Of a DNA stretch of 64,000 nt, positions 47,264 to 59,288 are shown piece after piece. Location: assembly GCA_013076295.1 (NCBI GenBank), contig RQOL01000718.1, positions 2,976,001-3,040,000 on the forward strand, read 5' to 3'. The DNA comes from Sanderia malayensis. Taxonomy: Eukaryota; Cnidaria; Scyphozoa; Semaeostomeae; Pelagiidae. Within the stretch, counting starts at the first letter, position 1. Each line of letters starts with the position of its first letter. Below the pieces are notes generated by a model. That model was not told the origin of the DNA and made no database searches. It saw only the letters and a program-made list of their open reading frames with translations. The translations under genes and the position numbers were made by a program.

Positions 47264-50200
47264 CTACCACCCGGTTATATTCAACTGGACTTCAATGTTA
47301 GCCCCTAATTCATCAAGGATTTCTTGACATTTCCTCTTAATGATTAAGAATTTCTTGGCATACTTCTTGACACAATGATTCCTATATTTTGTATCGTTCT
47401 TAATCCTCAACTTGAGTAGATGTTTCACAACATCAAGTAAAGATGAAATTTTTTTATCCTTAATGGCACTATTCACTATCAATTGACAATGGCAAATATT
47501 GTCTGTCACGGAATCGCCATCCTGGTTCATATTACCTTCAATAATATTCTCGGCATCACCATGATTATAACCAAAAACAGATGCGAAATCCTTGCTTAAA
47601 GTATTTGTCTCAGTTACGGTATTGAATACTTTCTTTAGCAGCTCAGTCGAGGTGACTCCAATTGGCTGGTTAAGGCACTTCCAAACTGCAAAATAAAAAG
47701 AAAATCATCCATTAATAACTGAAAACAAACAGACTGTTCCAATGGCCTTCATTATGGAAGTAATGCTATGGTCATAAACAGATGAACAAGTACTATAAGA
47801 AACATTACCAACAATACAACATTATACTCACCTTTAGCTAACTGTTCTCTTGCATGCTCTGGCTCTATTTTACCAAAGAAACTCTCAAACCAATGCTCTT
47901 TTAATTTGTTTCTTGTAAACCTTAGAGATATCTCCTTTGTTAATGTCTTCATCAATGAAGTTTTACCTTTCACTGTTTGACTTTCCTTGAAGTCTTCTAT
48001 AAACTGTTCGGAAAGACCTAGTTTCTTTCTGTGCTTTTCAAGATTAATCATGTTACTAGAAGCTTTCCTTATAGACACATCATCTAAACTGCAATTTTTC
48101 AAATTTAAACCAAGAAAACGAATTGGTTCGTCATAATCATGATCATCATCTTCATCATCATCATCATCATCATCATAATCATCATCATCATTATCATTTG
48201 TCTTCTCTTGATTATCAATTGAATTGCGCTACAAGAAAGATTACTGTCAAAACATGTGTAAAACTTTCGCAAGAACAAAAGAGAAATGATAAGAAAATCT
48301 GTGAAGAACGCAAAAGGAAGAAAAGAATAAGTAAGATACAGTTGTTGCGTACATTATAAAGATCCCAGTAATTCAAAGAGCCATACTTCGTGTCATCGTC
48401 AGCTCCTTTGACCAGCATTACGTCATCCTTACCAGATTTCCCATGACTTTCGTCAACGCGTTTTGACAGCTGGAACGTTTCTGTAAAGCAGCTTTCCAAA
48501 TGTGAAAACCTAAAACAATAATAAACGTTAATATGAGTCGTTCGTTAAACACCAGAACATAACAATAAAAGCTTGATAACCAAAATAATTACGTATTCTT
48601 GTCAAATACATACTTAATTTGAAGTGGGTCGGACGATTTGACAACCATGGATCCGAAAAATTCCATATTCAACTGGGTTCCATCATAAATACCACATTTT
48701 GAAGGGGCCTTCTCGATTAAATTGTACTTGTCACCGATTTTTTCCCGCTTTTCATATTCCATCACTGCAGTTATGTCTGTTTTTCCAAATTCAGATGGAG
48801 CAGAAGCAACACAACAGCCAAAGAAATGCACGTTCTCTCGATAAATATCTCTCGCATAAAGGTGAAACACTGTTTTAAACGTCGGGTAAACGTAAGTCTT
48901 TAAGTATTCCAAACATTTTGTAACATTCGTCTGCACGCACAAAAATCTAAAACGCAAAAATAGGACTTTATTCCTCCAAAAATAACACGTTCAATACTAA
49001 ATAAAATGGAGTGAACTTGATAAAAATTATTCCTTCAATCTTGGACACTACCTATCTGGAGCTTCTCTTGAACTAATACCTCGGTCCTTTGTGAGTTCGA
49101 GATGACACTTGGATTATTAATTGATTTAATAGTAACAGTGTAATAAAAGACTTTGCATGTATACTTACATACTGAAGCGATGAACGTGAAAGATGATGGA
49201 GTTATCTTGAATTCTATAATCAGTTGTGTCTGTTATATCGTTAAGATCATGTTTGTCTTTCCCTTGTAAGATAAAAAGTCGCCCGTTTTCAGTCTCTGTT
49301 GCTTGGTGAAATGGCAGCTGAATTTCCACTGGCTTCCTGGGTCCACCTGACCTCGTTTCAACATGGAGAATTGGAGAGGAGGCTATTCCAATACTCCTCA
49401 ACGCTGCCTCGGCTTGGGCTGTAAAAGCATTCACCTAATTGGAATAAAATGGGATCAGAATGTCATCAAGAAACTAATTATAAACACGTTTAATCATCCA
49501 AACCACCTGACTGAATAATCAGACCTTACCATTGTGCTGCACTGTTCTGAATCGCTCCCAAATGTCCCTGGCTGAAATCGAATCTTGACTCCAACCTCGT
49601 CTCCGAACGGGCACACCTCTGTTACATCATTATCAGGAGCAATTTCAACCTCGACTCGTTTCAAAACGAGGCAGATGACGTATGATCCTGATTCTACAAC
49701 TTCTACTTCAGCCATTGTCTGCTCTAAATCGTCAGCTGAAATTGCAGAAATAAGAAACTTGAATATTGATTTCGCTGATTAGAAAGCTTCAAAGCAAACT
49801 GCTCAAACACGCGCATGCTTACATTCACTTTGCTCTGTGAAAAAAGTTGCTGGTACATCAATCCATTTCTCAGAAGATCGACTGAAATGCCTTGCAACAA
49901 TTTCTGTCATCAATGGCTGTCCATTAATAGCATACGGCATACGCAGCTTGCATGGTCGTAGAAACTCTGTCTTGTCTGGTCCGACCACGATTACGTCACT
50001 TAATGTCGATTCCCCAAGATTAAAATCCAGTTGAACTCCACCAATCAGCTGTCGAGATAGCTCAATGCATACAGGGGATTCCAAGGCACCATTTGGGATA
50101 TCAATACTCACACTGAGGTATTCGAATTTAAACTGCCCTCCTTCGTTGCTTATTAGCATTCGCCTTGCTCTGAAAACAAAATCAACGTAAATACACGCAA

Positions 50201-53200
50201 GTGTATTTACAAATGAAAACAATTGAAAGTGTACATAAAACATATTTTAAATTGCTTACCCTACATCTGAGCTGTACTCGAGTTCAAATTGAATCTAAAA
50301 AGAACAATCATGAGTAGTTATTCCAAAGCGGTTTACCTTTACCCAACACAGCAGTGTCAAGGATATAAGCTCGAGTCCTGGCATGATCATAAGTACGAAC
50401 TACGAACAGTAGCAAGAATCGATTGTTCGTCGTGTTCAGATTGAGAAGCGGGTGCTTAGAATTGAACACTTCACTTACAATGTTATCATTTTCATCTTCG
50501 AATTCATCCCGTTCTTTCGTCAGATAAGTATGGCCACCATCAATAGCCTTCTCGTATGCCCACATCATACAATCAAAGATATCTTCACGTAAATTCCTGC
50601 GATCCTTAGCGGGCTGTAATTTCTCGTTCATATAAAAAGCTCTTTTGCACGCATCAATTGAATCAATGTACCGGTGAAGCTCGAACAGCACAACTGCTTC
50701 GAGATGCAATGCTTGGACAGTTTTAAAATGCTCTCCAAACAACTCCGTCCTAATTGCCACTGCCTGTTCAGCTGCATCTAGTGCCTTTTTCTCTTTCCTC
50801 AGTTCTCTGTATACATTTGCTAAATTGCACATGATAGTTGCTGTAGTGTAAAATCCATCCACACCCAATTTTTTCTCTATTTTCAAGGCTTGCTTGAAGT
50901 AATCTTCAGCCTTTTTAAACTTTCCCTTCAACTGATAAACAGTTGCAATATTCTGAAGAATAGTAGGCATTCGAATGCTCTCACCACGTTTATTAAGCTT
51001 CAAAATCGTTTTCATTGCCTTGGTGAAATAATCTAAAGCCAGTTCCCGTTGTTTCTTCCTTTCTTCTTCATCAGGAACCGATTCTGATTTCATGTTATGT
51101 GATGCACCCAAACCATTGAATGACATAGACATGTCATTATTGCAATGACCCTTACCGTACACCTCTTCTCTAAGTTTAAGACTCTCGTCATATGCTTCAA
51201 TGGCTCTATCGATATCTTCTTGTTTGCAAGATTTCTCTCCAATCCGATACTCCGCGTTTCCAATTGCAGAATAATACATTGAATAAACAGAACTTACTTC
51301 ACGACTATCTTCTTTTGACTTATCTACTCGATCTAAGTATGCTTTAGCTTGCATCAAATCTCTGTGCGCCTCGCTTGGATCGACTTCAGCTCTGCAGTAT
51401 GCGCAATGACTCAGAAATAAAGCAGCAAGAAGTTTGTTACCTGCAAAATAAACAAACATTGTTCAGTGCGAATTCGATAATCAACGATTAAAAGGAAAAA
51501 TTAACCAGGGTATGTATTTGATGAAGAATGCAAAAAGAACGTACTGGATAGAAGAAAATAAACGATACAATAGTGGACAAAAGTCTTGGAACACTTATAA
51601 TGCATCTTTCAACCCCCCTCCTTCACAAAACAATGTTGTCTCTAAAAAGGCCACATAAATATCGACAAAATTCCATTTGCATAGTGATATCAACCGTCTG
51701 ATTGAGAGAATAAGATTGTGTTGGGAGACTTGGGAGTTGAATACAGCCAATTAAAAAAAAGGTTTACGAGTTGATAGCTATTTTTTTATATTTTGCAAGT
51801 GTCCCAAGTGTTCCAAGAACGTTTGTCCCCTTTTGTAATATATGTCAAACATACCAGACATGATGGAATTGTTTGCAAGACTTTGATAGAAATCAATTCT
51901 CCATTGCTTTTGTAGCATGCTTCCAAGCAATACTGAGGCGACTTGAATATCATAATAGTTCTCGAAAAGAGGAATCCCAAGATTGATATGCTCAGAAAAA
52001 ACAAATTCAAAGTTTGAGTAATCTTCTCGCCAGAGCAAGTGGGCTTCCTCGTAGTTTTTCTCGATTAAGGAGGACAAATCTTGAAGGTGTGACTTGTACA
52101 TGTCTAAAAACTTCAACTTTGCAGCTCCATAAAATGAGGAAATGTGTCCATCAATATTTCTGGACTTCAAATATTCTCGAACTCTGGGGTGCATATCGTA
52201 ACATTTGTCACCCTGCTTAGTGATCTTATCTATTTCAAAAATTATCATTTTGCATTTCATTGCGTTCAGACATACATTGATCTTACCGATATCCATTTTA
52301 TCTAGTATAGGTGACAAATTTGACGCAGAGAATGGTCGACAGAACAGTGAAGTGCAAACAGAAAATATCTGCAATGTATCACCAAGCGAATCAAAAGTTC
52401 TTTTCAAGATGCTTTCAGTGTGTAAACCTGTTTCTTTCTCCTCAGTTAACTTAAGCTTGGAAAGAAGTGCTCTGGCACTTTCTTCATCCTTTTGCACAAA
52501 TTGCAATACATTATCAAGGGATGTTCCATAGTCTTGAAGGATTCCACCCAAAATCGTCAGATTCAACGGCAGACATCTGCACAGATCTATAGCCTTCAAC
52601 AACTGTTCTTGACTTGGTACAGACTCTAATGTGAAATTCTCTAATAGTTTTAATGCTAAATCTTGCTCAAGATGTCCAACCTTTTCCTGGTAGATATAAG
52701 AGTTTATCTTTCCATTAAAACTTCTATTTCTTGAAGTTACTAGTATCTTAATGTGACCTTTTCCAGCACGTACAATTGTCTCCACAAGGTCAGAAAACGT
52801 AAAATCTACATCTTCAGCTTTCAGAAGGTCTCTATCAGTGAAAAATTCATCTGCATTATCTAAGTATAAAATTGTCATTTCTTTTATCTTCTTCAAATGA
52901 GAAGAAAATACATCAAGCTCAATGTTTTCAACACTAACAAGTTTACCAAATTGTCTCAAAATTTCAACAGCAACAATTTTAGGATCTTTGATATCTCTTA
53001 AGTCAACTTCTTTTGATTTTCCAGAATATCTTTCATTGATAAAGTCTTTAGCAAGCCATGTTTTACCTACACCAGGCTCTCCATACAAAAGTAAGCCATG
53101 CCCGTTACGAATTGCTGTTTCTGCTAAATCATGAAGATTTTTTCTTTTGATTAGGATATTTTTTTGCTCTTTTAACTTTTCTATCTGCTTCTTGTTGGAT

Positions 53201-53466
53201 TTTTGGAATTTTTGAACAAGCTTTGATACTTCTAACCTACTGGCAGAACCTGGTGATGTTAAACATTGATCCAAGATCCGTAGATTTGTAAGAGAAATTT
53301 GCTTGTCTAACACAAGCTGTTGCAAAATGTCATTCAGATTAGCTTTTTCTGCATACCTATTTCCCAAACCTGACTTTAACCTTTCGACGGCAGATATTTT
53401 GTCGTCAGGTTGTAATATTTTGCAAATCTCTGCCATCAAAGGAGGAAGCAAATTTACTGCTGCCAT
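47264..53466 (-). CDS. NB-ARC ATPase with TPR, tandem ZU5 and UPA domains (NLR/PIDD-like)
   Basis: Ten exons: 53466-51855, 51440-about 50350, 50294-50260, 50169-49823, 49735-49530, 49434-49169, 48946-48614, 48509-48353, 48228-47832, 47685-47264; about 1,620 residues. Order: a helical N-terminus (1-85, possibly death-effector-like); an NB-ARC ATPase with P-loop GEPGVGKTW (129-137), Walker B TILYLDNADEFF (198-209), sensor ILVTSR (241-246), a CLPLNL motif (GLPL equivalent) and an MHD-type MHPRVREYL; four or more TPR-like repeats in exon 2; a ZU5 domain ('ISNEGGQF ... IPNGAL ... LRPCKLRMPY'); a second ZU5-like domain; a UPA-like domain; an Asp-rich linker; and a C-terminal domain of about 260 residues that I do not recognise. 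NB-ARC/NLR proteins oligomerise on a signal; ZU5-UPA occurs in PIDD, UNC5, ankyrin and, as FIIND, in NLRP1. The end of exon 2 is uncertain: only weak donors keep phase. Confidence 0.8.
48138..48194. repeat. CAT/ATC microsatellite inside a coding exon
   Basis: A CATCAT-type simple repeat in the NB-ARC gene, exon 9. On the coding strand it reads GAT and encodes an Asp-rich run (about 19 acidic residues broken by Tyr, His and Glu) between the UPA-like domain and the C-terminal domain. Confidence 0.85.
51566..51837. mobile_element. TA-flanked MITE in intron 1 of the NB-ARC gene
   Basis: Inverted ends TACAATAGTGGACAAAAG.TCTTGGAACACTT and TACAAAAGGGGACAAACGTTCTTGG... match over about 32 bases. The ends abut TA on both sides, as in Tc1/mariner-type insertions. 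Length is 272 bp with no coding capacity. Related end sequences occur near 38326-38375, 40262-40295, 45472-45500 and 46010-46035. The right end lies 17 bp from the donor side of exon 1. Confidence 0.75.
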
Positions 53467-53862
53467 CTTTTATTACTATCAGTTCATTTGCCTTTTAACT
53501 TTTCCACATTCCATCACGTCTTACTGCAACTGCACTTCATAAATATTTAAAATGTCTGCAAATTAATACCTATTTGATAAACCTAAAATGTGCAACGATC
53601 TCCTAAATCTATGATTATTGAAAAAGAAATATTCAATGAAATGATGAAAACACATTGATATTCAATTCAACTTTGCGCATGCGTACATTGTTACCTCAAA
53701 ATGACCACAAGATTTGAATTGCAGAAAAATAAAAACAACTTGAATGAAACATGATATACATCAAGTATGATACGTATAATTATACAGAAAACAGTTATGC
53801 AGCAAAAATATACGAATTACTAGTTTGCAAATGACATAATAATAAGAGTGGGAGGGATTATT
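53467..53862. other. Intergenic region
   Basis: About 395 bp between the NB-ARC gene start and the stop of the EF-hand-repeat gene, both on the reverse strand. AT-rich; should hold the NB-ARC promoter. No other feature recognised. Confidence 0.5.
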
Positions 53863-56800
53863 TCAAGGTCTTCCATATTCAAAATGAGCGTACTCATTGA
53901 TTAAATCACAAAAAGCAATGTAATTAAAGTCATGTTTGCCTCCGATAAGAATGTCAAACTTTTTGTACAGAACTTGAAATTCGCGGGCACTAACGAGAGA
54001 CCCGAGCTCAAGCTCGCTCAAAACGCGGTGGAACTGCGATCTGGAAACTGAGCCATTATGAACTTTATCATAGTCTTCGAAGAGTGGAAATATCTAAAAT
54101 TCACAAAAAAATTCACGTTAATATCAACCAAAAACTTTCGCATGATAAATATGGTATTCTTGAACCTGTGTATATCCACGTCATAATATTGTTCAAGCAA
54201 TAGCAACAACATAACTAAAGAAAGACGACGACTATATAATGATGTATGGAATTGAATTAAACAATGTATGATGTTGACTAACTTGGATTCTTCTAATTCT
54301 CACTCTGTCTGCAAGACGATGCAGCACAGTTTCGAGAACGATTTCTGCATTTTCGGCCAGCTTGTTGTTCTCTCCATTTGATTTCGGCTGGAATTGTGTC
54401 ACGTCGAGCAAAGGGTTTTTTTCAAGACCTGAAAATAAACAACAGAATGCACTTTAGTTCAGCTTATAGCTATTAATACAAGCACAAACGTGTGCTTAAC
54501 GCCACCAGCTAAACCACTATCGTCTGCATACAGATATGGAGGTGCGCTGCAACTGCAATGTAATCCAAGGTAGTTCAGAATAGTATGCACAAACCTTTGA
54601 TGGTGAAGGCACTCTCTACATCATCACAAAACCTCGTGTAATCAACATAATCCGGTTGAAATGGAGTCTCGTACCTATACAACACAACAACACAAAAACA
54701 TGACGTAACAAGATGCTAATGCAACTAAGCGAACATAGATTAGGACATTAAAATATTCAAGTAAATAAAAACGTACCATTTCATAAGCTCGTCAACTTCT
54801 GATTTGATCAGACCAAGGTTACAGAGATCAATGGCTCTTGGAAAGACGCTTTTTAACAGTCTGCCAGTCCGCAGTTTATCATAGTCCCTCATGAATTCTT
54901 CCACTCTGATTCTCTCCTTGACGACTTTCGTTTTGATCTTATCCATCACCTCTCTGATATCAGTACATTGCCTTGAATCGCTCGCTGCTTTCTTGTTGAC
55001 CAGAGTGAGTTCTTTCAAGCGCTGCGTGTATTTATCATCAGCTTTCTCGGATGGTTGCAACTCTTCCAAGAATGCAATGTAATTGAAACCCGTATCATCG
55101 GAGAATCGTTGTATGAGAACATCAGCTTCTTCTTTGCTTGTGCTCAGACAAAGTGAAGTCAGACATTGGCGGAATTGAGACTTCGTCACGTAGCCTTTGT
55201 TGTGTCTGAAATGTAACGAACTTGTTCAAAATTTCTCAAAAACATTGACAAATTTAGATATTTAATTTAATCTCTTCTTTCTCTCTATCGCCTTCAAATT
55301 TAAGCACAAAAGAATAAATAAAGACTATTCTTCACAACAAGTTAAATAAAATATAGATACGTAACAAACAGGCAACATACCGATCGAAGTCTTGGAAGCA
55401 AGGCTTGGCCAAGACCCTTCTCTTCTGAGCTGTATCTCTCATTCTTGACAATACAGAGTGAAGCAACTCTTTTTTATCCTCATCAACACATTGCCAATCA
55501 ACAGCGCCGGGTTTGGTCATGAGAAAATTCTCAGGTCTTTGCACAGAATATCTTGGCGTCTTTTCCAATCCTCTTTTTGTGAAGACTATTGAAAATAGAT
55601 GGTGCGAGGTGAATCTGAGTCTACAACAAGCATGGTTTTAAACAGGGTCGCATCTAAAATGTATGCGATTGAGTAAGCACCCCGGTGTAAGAACCTGTGA
55701 ATTCTGCATCCTAATCTATTGTTCAAATACAATAGCCTTTTGTTTTCTCTATTGTTTTAGGCAGAAATTTCAATCTGGAAGGCTCCTAATCTACTGGTTC
55801 TTTATGCGAGTGCTTATTGTACTAGCTGATCTTCAAGTGTGTAGCAGAGTGTCCCAAGTTATCCACTGGAGCACAAGGTTGTTATTCATAGTTGCAAACA
55901 GTCATCCTCTCTCTCACTACAATACAACTTACCAACTTCAACGTCGACCAAAAACTCATTCCAGAGTACATTTCCAGATCGCTTTGGATCGGCATACGAT
56001 TTGGCCAGAGATTCAAACTGCGATTCAGTCAGATTCACTTGCATTGCACTCAAGCCCATTCTGAATCTGTTTTGACTTATCGAGCCATGTCTCAGTGGAT
56101 CAAAGTCTTGAAAGAACTCTTCAACCTGGTAAATAAAACACCGCCAGTCAGTGAGACCGCTCATAAACGGTAAATGTCCCCTAACTATCAGACTCCTCCA
56201 TTCATAAGCGTACAGTACAATAAACACTGGTGTCATTGTAAAACCATACCCGTAATCTGTTGACGAGAACGTGATGTCTAATTCTGCCGATTACTTCGAA
56301 CAGGTTAACAACTTCTGTCGTAACATCACTTGTCTTTGTTCCATTCAATGATTTCCTACAAAACGAAGACAGATCTCGCGTTATTTGCTGTTCTGACAGT
56401 CCAAGTTGCAGATGAGAGTATGGAACCTATTCAGAACTCTAAAATTATCAGGGACAGCTTACTTTTCTTTTCCGTTTGTCTGCATTTTTATCTGGGGCAT
56501 TGCTGTTCCAACATATTCTAAAAAAGAGAAAAATTGGAATACTGTGCCAATTCATTACTTGAAACAAACCATTACAATTTTGCCCAAGACTTTTATAAAT
56601 ATTGCAAAAATATGCAATGTCCAAGTATGCCAACCAATGCAACCAATCGAATATTGTAGAAAAAAATGAAATCGGTGAAATAAAGCGAAACATACCAGAA
56701 TCGATGGCTTGGATAAAAGCTGGATAATACACATCACCATTGGAGTCAAATTTCAGAGCAAGCAGCTAAAACAAATAATACCAAATAAATGATTTGCACA

Positions 56801-59288
56801 AATTCAAACTACAATGTGACGTCATGTATATAGTGGTTGTAGCTGGAAAGCTGTTGATGAAAAATAGGATGAATTACCTCCAGATCAGGCTGTGAAACAT
56901 TAAGACCGACCATGTGCAACATTCTTCCAAACTGCGTCTTTGTTATGCTTCTAGTGTAGCTCTTTCCCTAGCAAATAGAAAGAATAGGAACATAAGCAAT
57001 ACTGCATCACGAAATCGTCTAGGGTGGGGGGAGGGGTCTTACATAAAACTAAAGATGCCGAGAGAATGAATTTTGTTATTGTCCGCTGCTTACCCTGTCG
57101 AAGTCCTTGAAATATGGATAAATCATGAGTCGCTTCTTCTGAACTGTCTCGCGTAGTCTATCGATCAATTCTGTGACACGATGTTCGTCGATCGGTGACA
57201 GGGTGTTTGGCACCTAAAATCAAATGATCCATAATTTACACGTGTACACAGTATGTCATTACATGGGCCGAGCCACAATGAGCCCTTCTAAAGACCACTA
57301 AATGCCAATACGAAATAATGCCAGAGTCGGATTGTTTAGCTTACGTACCTTGGCCAGTTCGCCCATTTGCGGTCTGTAAACCGTGGCTGTCGGGTTCTTT
57401 TCCAAATGTGGAATTGTAAAAGCATTTTCCATCAAATCGCAAAACTCCTTATATCTCACTCTTCCATCCTCTGTTTTGTAGAAATTGACTATCGTATTGA
57501 TTTCGTCTCTTGTGAGGTTTGCTTGAGTAGCACAGCACAGAGATAAGCCACAAACAAACTGAAATTTCAAGCAAAATATATGCTCATTTGGTTCAAGACA
57601 TCAAAATGCAAATCTAACAAAAAGGACAATAGATCAACAGCCATAGTAGAAGCCACTAATTTATGATAATTTATGATAATTCTATACCTGATTCTCAGTG
57701 ATTACACCACTTCGAAGCTTGTCGTGATCCCTGAAAAACTCGGTCGTTCTGATTCCATTCTTATGAACAGCAATGCGAATCTTCTCAAATATATCTTGAA
57801 TGTCATTCTCTGATTTCTGTTCATATAAAAAACAGGCATTACAATCAAATTCTTGACAAGCTTACTAAAATAGCCACAGTTACACTGTAATATGAATAGT
57901 TGAAGTGGTTAGGGAAAAGACAAGATACCTTCTTTCCAATTGAATCGATTTGATCAAAGTCAATGTCTTCTTTCTGGTTGTTTGAGCTCATGAGATTGGC
58001 TTGTATGTTGACAATATCTCGATGAAAATGTAAGTAATTGCACATGTTTTGCTTTGTAGGATGTCTGTACTTCCGTGCGAGCAACTTCATCTCACTCTGA
58101 CTTACGTCAGATAGCCCGGGAAAGCTTCTATAAAACTGCAAAGGCAAGTCGAATATGCTCACACTGATGATTGTAACATGAAGATTGATAATTGAGATTA
58201 GTTATTGAGACAACTGATTGATTTGAGAAGCAATTGACTACAGGAATTAATATCTACCTGACTTTCCGTAATCATTCCAATGTTATGCCTATCAAAATCT
58301 TCATAAGAGGTCTTCACACTGATGCCATGGTACTCATAAAGAGGGGCTATTTTGCTTAAGATTTCCAAGCATTGAGATTCCGTATCTGGACTCAGGGGTC
58401 TTGTTAGCACCTTTGTTCTGCAAAAAGGGAAAATGTTGGCTCGAATTAAAGTCTCAGGGGTCAACACGCTCTCTTGACCACATAAATACTACACTTGAGC
58501 AGAAATTTCAGTTTGTTATCTCAAGATGTTTGCTACTTACGAAACAGCCGGTCCAATTAGTTGTTTTGTTGGTGACATGTTCAAGATGGATGGATCAAAT
58601 CCTATGAAGGAAAGCATTAGAAGTGTAATACTTGTATCATAAAGGAGCAGTCTTGTGCTAAACTTGTAATGAATAATGACGCATTGGTTACCAGCATCAA
58701 CAATTTCACAGAAATGTCTATAATTAAACATCCCAGGTTGGTTGCTGTTTGATCCATACTTTTCCATGATCAGCTTCTCTTCGTGAGGCTGAAGGAGGAT
58801 TCCATAATGCTGATCGAGACACCTCTTGAACTGGGTTTCTAAAACAATGCATTCAGCAAACAATTAACGACAAAAAAATCATTGACCTGCTACTACGTGA
58901 ATAAAATCAACGAAATTATAATAAATTATAGCATTCTAGCTTTAGGAATCCACTAAGATTAACAATACTCACGGGTTATGTATCCACTTCTGAGCCTGTC
59001 AAAGTCTTTCAAATATTCGTCTGTTCGGGCACATCTCAAATGAGCTGCGTTTCTGATCTTATCCTCGACATCTTTGACTGACAGAGGATACGCTTGTACG
59101 TTCTGCCAAGTAATGAAAAACTAATTTAAAATGTGAACAATCTCTCGCTATGTCATGCTGCCGTTGTCATATAGCTACCATTGAAATGCTGTCAGTCAGC
59201 CTATATAGCATTGTGATATGAAGCAAGTTACAACAACATCTAACTAACTTTACATTGGTTTACTTACCCCAGGAGCTACCGAAAGCAT
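53863..59288 (-). CDS. Multi-EF-hand-like protein, 929 residues, eight degenerate repeats
   Basis: Nineteen exons join in phase: 59288-59268, 59102-58973, 58838-58692, 58601-58541, 58417-58258, 58135-57929, 57816-57688, 57558-57349, 57213-57094, 56967-56878, 56765-56696, 56517-56463, 56355-56250, 56125-55933, 55585-55381, 55205-54777, 54674-54595, 54428-54283, 54093-53863. Eight repeats carry the signature F..DFD.LR.G.IT..QF (for example DFDRLRSGYITQTQF, DFDRHNIGMITESQF, DFDPLRHGSISQNRF, DYDKVHNGSVSRSQF), each followed about 40 residues later by a weaker partner hand ending in Y..F. Between pairs are helices of the type 'E.I..K.R..V..KR'. The loops have two extra residues compared with the canonical 12-residue EF loop, so calcium binding is doubtful. 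Resembles EFCAB6-type multi-EF proteins; exact orthology is unsure. A Met three codons upstream (59297) and an open frame further 5' leave the start uncertain. Confidence 0.8.

Noticed and set aside
49870..49890. HFS tripeptide in the first ZU5 as an autoproteolysis site
   Set aside because: It falls in the strand before the Trp of the ZU5 core, about 30 residues too early compared with FIIND and PIDD cleavage sites.
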